A stretch of DNA of 62,547 bases from the NCBI GenBank assembly GCA_016873295.1, contig VGXM01000017.1, positions 1 to 62,547 of the forward strand, read 5' to 3'. Below the pieces are notes generated by a model. That model did not search any database, was not told the DNA's origin, and saw only the letters and a program-made list of their open reading frames with translations. Below are positions 17,911-24,697 of this stretch, one piece after another. Within the stretch, counting starts at the first letter, position 1; each line of letters begins with the position of its first letter. The DNA is from Phycisphaerae bacterium (lineage in GTDB: Bacteria; Planctomycetota; Phycisphaerae; Phycisphaerales; UBA1924). A program made the translations under genes and the position numbers.

Positions 17911-19293
17911 ATGGCGGGAACGTCAACAGTCTCGGCGATGCAGGGGCAGGCGCGATCGCCGGTGGCGCCGATCGCGTCGATCGCGGGTGCGGTGGGGTAC
18001 AGCCGGGGGCACGAGACGCGGCCGATCGACCTTCGGCTCGAGGCGAACGAGTGCGCGTTCGCGCCGCCGGACCTGCTGGGACGGGTGTCGGCGGCGGACC
18101 TTGGGCGGTACGCCAACGCGCGGGACCTGGAGCGTCGCCTGGGGGCGCTGTGGGGCCTGGGCCCGGAGCACGTGATCGTGACGGCGGGGGCCGACGAGGC
18201 GCTGCACCGGCTGTGCATCGTGACGCTGGAGGCGGGTCGGCGGGCCATCCTGCCGGACCCAACGTTCGAGATGCTGGACCGGTACGTGAGGAACTCGGGG
18301 GCCGAGCGGGTGGCGGTGGCGTGGGTCGAGGGGGAGTTCCCGCTCGGCGCGTTCGTGGAGGAGGCGCGGAAGGGATGCCACGCGGCGTTCGTGGTAAGCC
18401 CCAACAACCCGACGGGTCTGGCGGCGAGTTTCGAGGACGTGCGCGCCGTGCGCGAGGCGGCGCCGCGGGCGGCGGTGGTGCTGGACGCGGCGTACGGGGA
18501 GTTCGGCGACGACGATCCGACGGCGCGCACGCTGGCGCTGCCGGGCACCATCGTAACGCGGACGTTCTCCAAGGCGTGGGGGCTGGCGGGGCTGCGGGTG
18601 GGGTACGCGATGGGCGACCCGGCGGTGATCGGGTGGATGCGCTCGACGTGCGAGCCGTACCCGGTCGCGGGGCCGTCGCTGGCGGCGGTGGATCGCTGGC
18701 TGGACGAGGGCGCGGGGACGGTGTCGCGGATCGTGGCGGAGGTGAGGCGGGAGCGGGCGGATCTGGCGTCCCACCTGCGGGCGCTGGGGGCCCGCCCGAC
18801 GCCCTCGCAGGCGAACTTCGTGTTCTGCGGGTTCGACGACGCGGCCTGGGCGGCGGACGCGCTGGCGAGCCTTGGGATCGCGGTGAGGCGGTTCGACGAC
18901 CGCCCCGGGCTGACCGACCGGCTGCGGATCACCTGCCCCGGCGATGCGAGGCTGTTCGAGCGCCTGGCCCGGGCGCTGAGCGCGTCGCTGCGCCCTGCGC
19001 GGATCGTCCTGGACCGGGCGCTGGGCGGCGTCGGCGAGGAGGCCCGGCGGGGGCTGTCGCGGCGCGGAGCGGTGAGCGCGGCGGACGGGCCGACGCGGGG
19101 CGAGCCGGGCTGGTTCATCACGGCGCGGCCGGAGGCCATCGCGGAGGCGAGGTCGGCGGGGATGGTGCCGATCGTCATCGGGGCGACGCCCGGCGACCCC
19201 CGGCTGATCGCGATGGGGGCGTCGAGGGTGATTCGTGAGCCGGGTGACGCGGCGGCCCTGGGTATCGTGCGGCGTGATGCGGATTCCACCTGA
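17911..19293 (+). CDS. HisC-like aminotransferase with a truncated HAD-type C-terminal tail
   Basis: Residues 1-360 are a class I/II PLP-dependent aminotransferase close to histidinol-phosphate aminotransferase: RLEANEC, YANARDLERRL, VTAGADEALHRL, SPNNPTG, DAAYGEFG, and RTFSKAWGLAGLRVGY with the PLP-binding Lys. The last 100 residues, including RPEAIAEARSAGMVPIVIG and MGASRVIREPGDAA, match the end of a HAD phosphatase. However, the DxDG motif and core are missing: RIVLD runs straight into RALGGVG. Fusions of HisC with a HAD phosphatase occur in some bacteria, so an in-frame deletion is inferred. GGGGGA precedes the ATG. The TGA stop is contributed by the edge of repeat copy 3. Confidence 0.8.
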   Translation: MAGTSTVSAMQGQARSPVAPIASIAGAVGYSRGHETRPIDLRLEANECAFAPPDLLGRVSAADLGRYANARDLERRLGALWGLGPEHVIVTAGADEALHRLCIVTLEAGRRAILPDPTFEMLDRYVRNSGAERVAVAWVEGEFPLGAFVEEARKGCHAAFVVSPNNPTGLAASFEDVRAVREAAPRAAVVLDAAYGEFGDDDPTARTLALPGTIVTRTFSKAWGLAGLRVGYAMGDPAVIGWMRSTCEPYPVAGPSLAAVDRWLDEGAGTVSRIVAEVRRERADLASHLRALGARPTPSQANFVFCGFDDAAWAADALASLGIAVRRFDDRPGLTDRLRITCPGDARLFERLARALSASLRPARIVLDRALGGVGEEARRGLSRRGAVSAADGPTRGEPGWFITARPEAIAEARSAGMVPIVIGATPGDPRLIAMGASRVIREPGDAAALGIVRRDADST

Positions 19294-19851
19294 TTCCCGC
19301 GCGCCTGGTGCGCTTCTGTTCGGGTGGCGCGACCGGGCGGGCCGTGGCATCAGGCGGTGTCAACGCACGGAGGCCGCGGCGGGCGCGTGCAGACGCTCAG
19401 CGCGCCTCCGCGCCGGGTGCCACGACTGTGCCGCTCGGGGCACAGTCGTGCCGGCGGGGAGAGCACGACTGTTCGCCGAGCCGAACAGTCGTGGCACGCC
19501 CCCGGGCTTGCCGCGGCGACGCTTGGGCGCCGGCGGGCGCCGCGGGTGCCACGGGCGATCCGCCCGGCGGTCGCCCGTGCCGGCGTCCGGACGGGCCTCG
19601 AACAGCCGCACGGGTCATCGGGCGAAGCGCCCGATGACCCGTGGCACCCGGAGCGCATCCGTCCACGGACTCCCGACTCGCGCCACCGGCTGTGGATGCG
19701 GACCCACGACCTCGGCAACCGGGCGGACAGCGACCGCGTCCACGTCCGGGCGGCGATCGCCGACAGCCGCTCACGCTCGACGCCGAGCGCCCCGGGACCA
19801 TCAGCCGCACCCCACGGCTGGAGCGCGTGAACTCACTGGCATGCGTCTGAG
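19280..19851 (+). repeat. Palindromic mosaic repeat, copy 3 (572 bp)
   Basis: This is the most regular copy and the best reference. It starts at CGGATTCCACCTGATTCCC, whose TGA is the stop of the aminotransferase. It contains one A-B hairpin pair (19417-19497, 13-bp spacer) and one D-C pair (19546-19647), both bounded by GTGCCAC and GTGGCAC. In the D-C pair the outer arms extend to GGGTGCCAC/GTGGCACCC. It ends with GAACTCACTGGCATGCG and TGAG at 19851. The remaining 108 bp to accD show no gene. Confidence 0.9.
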
Positions 19852-19959
19852 GCCGCGCGGGCGTCGAGGCACGTCTCAAGAGAAGCGACCGGCGGCCGCT
19901 GACGCGCAGGCCTGTCGCCGATCCTCGGCACCCTCAATGGAACATCTCCGGGCGCGGCG

Positions 19960-20808
19960 CTACATGCCCTTGCCGGCGTAGTCGCAGAGCCTGGCGATCT
20001 CGCTGCGCAGGCTGGCCCGCGGCGCCACCGCGTCGATCAGGCCCGACCTCAGCAGGAACTCGGCCCGCTGGAAGCCCTCGGGCAGCTCCTGGCGGATGGT
20101 CTGCTGGATCACGCGCGGGCCGGCAAAGCCGACCAGGGCCCCCGGCTCGGCGATGATCACGTCCCCCAGCATCGCGAAGCTGGCCGTCACACCGCCCGTG
20201 GTCGGGTCGGTGAGCACGCTGATGAAGAGCCCCCCGGCGTCGTCGAAGCGGGCCAGGGCGGCGCTGGTCTTGGCCATCTGCATCAGCGACAGCCCGGCCT
20301 CCTGCATCCTCGCGCCGCCCGAGCCGCTCACGATGACCAGGGGCAGGTTGTCGGCCGTGGCCTTCTCGATGGCCCGCGTGATCACCTCGCCCACCACGCT
20401 CCCCATCGACCCCATCATGAAGGTCAGGTCGAGGCAGACGAGCATGACGCTCCGACCCTTGATGAAGCAGGTCCCGGCCTTGACGGCGTCCGAGCGGCCC
20501 GTCTTGGCCTGCTCGGCCTTGAGGCGGTCCGGGTAGGCCTTGAGGTCGCGGAACTTGAGGGGGTCGGCGGGCAGGAGCCCCTCGAACAGGGCCTGGAAGG
20601 AACCCTCGTCGGCGAGTTGGCGGACCCGCTCCTCGGCCCCCACGCGGTAGTGGAACCCGCACTCCGGGCAGACGTGGAGGTGGGTCTCGAGCTGCCGGCG
20701 GTAGATCATCTTGCTGCACGAGGTGCAGCGGAGCCACAGCCCTTCGGGGATCGCCGAGCGTCGAGCCGGGCGGATCTCACTCCAGGTCCGCGATGCCGTC
20801 TGTGTCAT
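19960..20808 (-). CDS. accD: Acetyl-CoA carboxylase carboxyltransferase subunit beta
   Basis: AccD works with AccA to transfer the carboxyl group from biotin to acetyl-CoA, the first step of fatty-acid synthesis. The 282-residue protein is complete. It has an N-terminal zinc ribbon, with CTSC near residue 28 and CPEC near residue 47, and the crotonase-like carboxyltransferase fold with GSMGSVVGEVITRAIEKA, SGSGGARMQEAG and GALVGFAGPRVIQQT. No biotin carboxylase or accA is nearby. It is transcribed after rpe, from which it is separated by 225 bp, so it may have its own promoter. No strong ribosome-binding site is visible. Confidence 0.95.
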   Translation of the reverse strand: MTQTASRTWSEIRPARRSAIPEGLWLRCTSCSKMIYRRQLETHLHVCPECGFHYRVGAEERVRQLADEGSFQALFEGLLPADPLKFRDLKAYPDRLKAEQAKTGRSDAVKAGTCFIKGRSVMLVCLDLTFMMGSMGSVVGEVITRAIEKATADNLPLVIVSGSGGARMQEAGLSLMQMAKTSAALARFDDAGGLFISVLTDPTTGGVTASFAMLGDVIIAEPGALVGFAGPRVIQQTIRQELPEGFQRAEFLLRSGLIDAVAPRASLRSEIARLCDYAGKGM

Positions 20809-21033
20809 GGTGGTTCATCCGGGGCGGGAAAGGTGCTTCCGACGCCTTCCGGGCATGCACCGCCGACCTGCGCCGACCGGCACGCCCAACACCCTCTCTG
20901 GACCGGGCCACACTCAACACCCGGCGCGGGCCCGAACCCATCCCTCCAGCACCCGCGGCGGAGAGTGTATCCGGCCGCGCCGGACATCGCCCGTCAGCCC
21001 TATCAAATACCGTATCTGGCCGAGAGACTCGTC

Positions 21034-21732
21034 TCATCCGCCCGACCGCAGGGTCTGGATCACCATCGGCCGTTCCGAGGGCGGTCGGCCAAAGACGGCG
21101 GACGCCGCCACCAGCACGTCGCACCCCGCCTCGCGCACGGCCCGGGCCTGCCCCGCGCCGATCCCCCCGTCCATTTGGACACGAACGCCCGGCCCGAGCA
21201 AGTCCCTGGCGGACCGGGTCTTACGCAGGACGTCCGGGATGAACGCCTGACCCGAATAGCCCGGGTTGACGCTCATCACCAGCACCAGGTCGAAGGCGTC
21301 CAGCACCGGGCGGGCCGACTCCAGCGACGTCGGCGGGTTGATCGCCAGCCCGACCGTCAGGCCCTTGCCCCGCACCCGGGCCGCCAGCGCCCGCGCGGCC
21401 TCCCCCCCCACCGCCTCGGCGTGGAACGTCAGGTGGTTGGCGCCGGCGGCGACGAAGGGCTCGACGAAGCGGGCGGGGTCCGACACCATCAGGTGCACGT
21501 CGAGGAAGGCGCCGGGGAAGGCCCGCCTGAGCCCGCGGCACATGTCCGGCCCCATGGTGAGGTTGGGGACAAAGTGCCCGTCCATGACGTCCAGGTGCAG
21601 CAGGTCCGCGCCGCCCTCCAGCACGCTTGCGCACTCGGCGCCCATCGACGCGAAATCCGCCGACAGGATCGACGGCGCGATCAGGGGCAGGCGGGGCGGG
21701 CTCTTGAACAGGTCGGGGACGGTCGCGGGCAT
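21034..21732 (-). CDS. rpe: Ribulose-phosphate 3-epimerase
   Basis: Rpe interconverts ribulose 5-phosphate and xylulose 5-phosphate. The 232-residue TIM barrel shows all family blocks: IAPSILSADFASMGAE, DLLHLDVMDGHFVPNLTMGP (metal His and Asp), DVHLMVSDPARFVEPF, LTFHAEA, VGLAINPPTS, LVMSVNPGYSGQAFIP and VQMDGGIG. The ATG at 21732 gives the normal N terminus. It links functionally with xylA and xylB upstream in the window, since xylulose 5-phosphate is their product, although it lies on the other strand. It is divergent from the UDP-sugar pyrophosphorylase gene, 93 bp away. Confidence 0.95.
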   Translation of the reverse strand: MPATVPDLFKSPPRLPLIAPSILSADFASMGAECASVLEGGADLLHLDVMDGHFVPNLTMGPDMCRGLRRAFPGAFLDVHLMVSDPARFVEPFVAAGANHLTFHAEAVGGEAARALAARVRGKGLTVGLAINPPTSLESARPVLDAFDLVLVMSVNPGYSGQAFIPDVLRKTRSARDLLGPGVRVQMDGGIGAGQARAVREAGCDVLVAASAVFGRPPSERPMVIQTLRSGG

Positions 21733-21825
21733 GCTCAGAATGTACCCCGTCGGCCCGCGCGGCGGGATCGCCCGCTCGCGGCGCTGTACCATGCGGGCGT
21801 GGGAAGGCCCGAGGGCGCCGCGCGC

Positions 21826-23265
21826 ATGACGACGAACGACCTGAAGTCGGCGCTTTCGTCCGCCGGACAGGCGCACCTCTGGCGGCACGCCGAATCGCTT
21901 CCCAGTCCGCATCGCGATGCGTTCGTCGGGCGGCTCCTCGACCTCGATTGGGAGGCCATCCCGGACCTGGTTGCGCGCTACGTCACGTCGGCCCCGCCCG
22001 TCGCCACCCACGCCGGGCTCCAGCCCGCGCCGTACTACCCCTGCGACCCCGAATCCCCCCAGCGCCCCTACGACGCCGCCCGGTTCCGCCGGGCGGGGGA
22101 GCGGCTGCTGGCCCAGGGCAAGGTCGCGGCGTTCGTGGTCGCGGGCGGGCAGGGCACGCGCCTGGGGTTCGACGGGCCCAAGGGCTGCTTTGCCGCGACG
22201 CCGGTCACGGGCAAGCCCATCTTCCAGGTCTTTGCCGAGCAGGTCCTCGCGGCCCAGCGCCGGCACCAGAGGGCCGTCCCGTGGTACATCATGACCAGCC
22301 CGCTCAACCACGACGCCACCGTCTCCTTCTTCCGGCGGCACAACTCCTTCGGGCTCTCCCCCGCCGACGTCCGCTTCTTCCAGCAGGGGGTCATGCCCAC
22401 CTTCGAGCTGGGCACGGGCCGGATCCTCCTGGCCGCCCCCGGCGTCGTCGCCACCAACCCCGACGGGCACGGCGGATCGCTGCGGGCGCTCTGGGACTCC
22501 GGCGCCGTCGCCTGCATGAAGTCGCGGGGCGTCGAGCACCTCTCCTACTTCCAGGTTGACAACCCCCTGGTCAACGTCTTCGACCCGCTCTTCATCGGGC
22601 TGCACGCCGAGGCCCCGGATTCGTCGGCGCAGATGTCCAGCAAGATGATCCCCAAGGCCGGGCCCGGGGAGAAGGTGGGCGTGTTCTGCCGGGCGCCCAC
22701 GCACCGCGGGCCGCGGACGGTCGTCATCGAGTACTCCGACCTTCCCGCGGCCCTGGCCCGCGAGACCAACCCCGACGGCTCGCTGCGGTTCCAGGCCGGG
22801 TCGATCGCGGTGCACCTGCTCAGCGTCGCGTTCGTGGAGCGCCTCAACACCGACCCCGCCTTCGCCCTCCCCTACCACCGCGCCGAGAAGAAGACCCCTT
22901 GCATCGACCCGGAGACGGGGTCGGCGATCAACCCGACGGCCCCCAACTCGGTCAAGCTCGAGCGCTTCGTCTTCGACGCCCTGGAGTTCTGCGGATCGTC
23001 GATCGTGCTGGAGACCCGGCGGGAGGACGAGTTCGCGCCCATCAAGAACGCCGCGGGCGTGGACAGCGCCGAATCGAGCCGGGCCCTGCAATCGGCGCGG
23101 GCGGCGCGGTGGCTGGCGTCGGCGGGGGTGGAGGTGCCGCTGAAGGACGACGGCACGCCCGACTGCACGCTGGAGATCAGCCCGCTGACGGCGGCCTCGC
23201 CGACGGACCTGCGCGGCGAACGGCTCCCCACCCGGATCGAGCGCGGCGCGTCGCTGGCGCTCTGA
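21826..23265 (+). CDS. UDP-sugar pyrophosphorylase (UDPGP type 1; UDP-GlcNAc or UDP-glucose)
   Basis: This 479-residue nucleotidyltransferase makes a UDP-sugar and pyrophosphate from UTP and a sugar 1-phosphate. The UDPGP signature is clear: VVAGGQGTRLGFDGPKG (about residues 104-120), then PVTGKPIFQVFAEQ, PWYIMTSPLNHD, GVMPTF, NPDGHGG, SYFQVDNPLV and the C-terminal FVFDAL. The family contains eukaryote-like UDP-N-acetylhexosamine and UDP-glucose pyrophosphorylases. The pattern is closer to UDP-GlcNAc pyrophosphorylase, but I cannot fix the sugar. The ATG at 21826 was chosen over an in-frame GTG 27 bp upstream. It is convergent with sucB, with an inverted repeat between them. Confidence 0.88.
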   Translation: MTTNDLKSALSSAGQAHLWRHAESLPSPHRDAFVGRLLDLDWEAIPDLVARYVTSAPPVATHAGLQPAPYYPCDPESPQRPYDAARFRRAGERLLAQGKVAAFVVAGGQGTRLGFDGPKGCFAATPVTGKPIFQVFAEQVLAAQRRHQRAVPWYIMTSPLNHDATVSFFRRHNSFGLSPADVRFFQQGVMPTFELGTGRILLAAPGVVATNPDGHGGSLRALWDSGAVACMKSRGVEHLSYFQVDNPLVNVFDPLFIGLHAEAPDSSAQMSSKMIPKAGPGEKVGVFCRAPTHRGPRTVVIEYSDLPAALARETNPDGSLRFQAGSIAVHLLSVAFVERLNTDPAFALPYHRAEKKTPCIDPETGSAINPTAPNSVKLERFVFDALEFCGSSIVLETRREDEFAPIKNAAGVDSAESSRALQSARAARWLASAGVEVPLKDDGTPDCTLEISPLTAASPTDLRGERLPTRIERGASLAL

Positions 23266-23273
23266 TCTCCTTC

Positions 23274-23344
23274 CGAGCCGACCCGCGCGAGCGGTCGGGG
23301 CGTGCGTGGCGATCCCTGCTGCGACCGCTCGCGCGGTCGGCTCG
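23274..23344. terminator. Long inverted repeat between convergent genes, probable bidirectional terminator
   Basis: The arm at 23274-23297 (CGAGCCGACC..GAGCGGTCG) and its mirror at 23322-23344 differ by a single extra C. The spacer is 24 bp. It sits exactly between the convergent stops of the UDPGP gene and sucB. There is no T tract. Confidence 0.55.
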
Positions 23345-23351
23345 CCATGCC

Positions 23352-24644
23352 TCAGATCCCCAGCAGCAGGCGCGAGGGGTCCTCGATCGCGCGCTTCACC
23401 GCGATCAGGAACTGCACCGCGTCGGCGCCGTCGAGCATGCGGTGGTCGTAGCTGAGGGCCAGGTACATCATGGGTCGCAGGGCGATCTGGCCCGGGCTTT
23501 GTGGGTCTTCGACGGGGCGGTTCCTGATGACGTGCATGCCGAGGATGGCCGACTGGGGCGGGTTGAGGATGGGCGTGCCCATGAGGGAGCCGAAGACGCC
23601 GCCGTTGCTGATCGTGAAGGTCCCGCCCTGGATCTCGTCGAGCGTGAGCTTGCCGTCGCGGGCCCGCGTCGCCAGGTCCTTGATCGCCAGCTCGACCTCC
23701 GCCAGGCTCATGCGGTCGGCGGAGCGGATCACGGGGACGACCAGGCCCTTGGGCGTGCTCACGGCAACCGCGACGTCGCAGTAGTCGTGGAACTCGACGC
23801 CCGGGCTGCCCGAGGCGTCGCTCACGATAAAGGCGTTGACCTTGGGCGCGGCCTGGAGCGCGGCGGTGACGGCCTTGACGAAGAAGCCCATGAACCCCAG
23901 GCCCACGCCGTGCTTCTTCTCGAACTCCTCCTTGAACCGAGCGCGCAGGGCCATGACGCCCGACATGTCGCACTCGTTGAAGGTGGTGAGCATCGCGGCG
24001 GTGTGCTGGGCCTCGACGAGGCGCTGGGCGACGCGCTGGCGCAGGGGCGACATGCGCTCGACGCGCACGCCCCGGGGCGGGGCGGCCTCCGCCTTGGCCG
24101 CGGGGGCCGGCGCCGCGGCGACGGCCCCGTTGGGCTTGGACTGCATGAACGCGATGACGTCCTGCTCGCGGACGCGCCCCGCGGGCCCGGTGCCGACGAT
24201 GCGAGAAAGGTCGACCTGATGCTCCTCGGCCATCTTGCGGGCCAGCGGCGTCGCCTTGACGTCGGCGGGGGCCGGCTTGGGCTCGGGCGCGTGGCGGGCC
24301 TCGGGTTTCGGCGGCGCCGGGGGCGGCGCGACCGCCACCGCCGACTCGGCCTTGCCCGCCGCCTGCGTCTTCTGGGCCGGGGCGGCGGTCGGGGCCGACT
24401 CGGCCTTGGCGGCCTCGTCCAGGCGACCCACGACCTGCCCGACCTGCACGGTCTCGCCCGCCGGAACCAAGTGCTTGGCGACGACGCCGGCGACCTCGGC
24501 GCGGACCTCGATGGTGACCTTGTCGGTCTCGAACTCGAAGATGACGTCGTCGACGGCGGCGAACTGGCCCTCGCCCTTGTTCCACCGCGCGATCACGCCG
24601 CTGCTCACGCTCTCCGCCACCGGGGGGACGACAATGTCCTGCAT
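23352..24644 (-). CDS. sucB: 2-oxoglutarate dehydrogenase E2, dihydrolipoyl succinyltransferase
   Basis: E2 is the core of the oxoglutarate dehydrogenase complex and transfers the succinyl group to CoA. The 430-residue protein has an N-terminal lipoyl domain with [12 protein letters not shown] (the Lys is lipoylated), an Ala/Pro linker, a peripheral-subunit-binding domain ([20 protein letters not shown]) and the catalytic domain ending [16 protein letters not shown] with the active-site His and Asp. It starts 53 bp after the sucA stop, so sucA and sucB form one operon. The E3 subunit (lpd) is not in the window. Confidence 0.95.
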   Translation of the reverse strand: MQDIVVPPVAESVSSGVIARWNKGEGQFAAVDDVIFEFETDKVTIEVRAEVAGVVAKHLVPAGETVQVGQVVGRLDEAAKAESAPTAAPAQKTQAAGKAESAVAVAPPPAPPKPEARHAPEPKPAPADVKATPLARKMAEEHQVDLSRIVGTGPAGRVREQDVIAFMQSKPNGAVAAAPAPAAKAEAAPPRGVRVERMSPLRQRVAQRLVEAQHTAAMLTTFNECDMSGVMALRARFKEEFEKKHGVGLGFMGFFVKAVTAALQAAPKVNAFIVSDASGSPGVEFHDYCDVAVAVSTPKGLVVPVIRSADRMSLAEVELAIKDLATRARDGKLTLDEIQGGTFTISNGGVFGSLMGTPILNPPQSAILGMHVIRNRPVEDPQSPGQIALRPMMYLALSYDHRMLDGADAVQFLIAVKRAIEDPSRLLLGI

Positions 24645-24697
24645 CGATCCGCCTCGCTGTCCGTCGGCGCCCGCGCCGGGCGCCGGGGTGTGTCACG

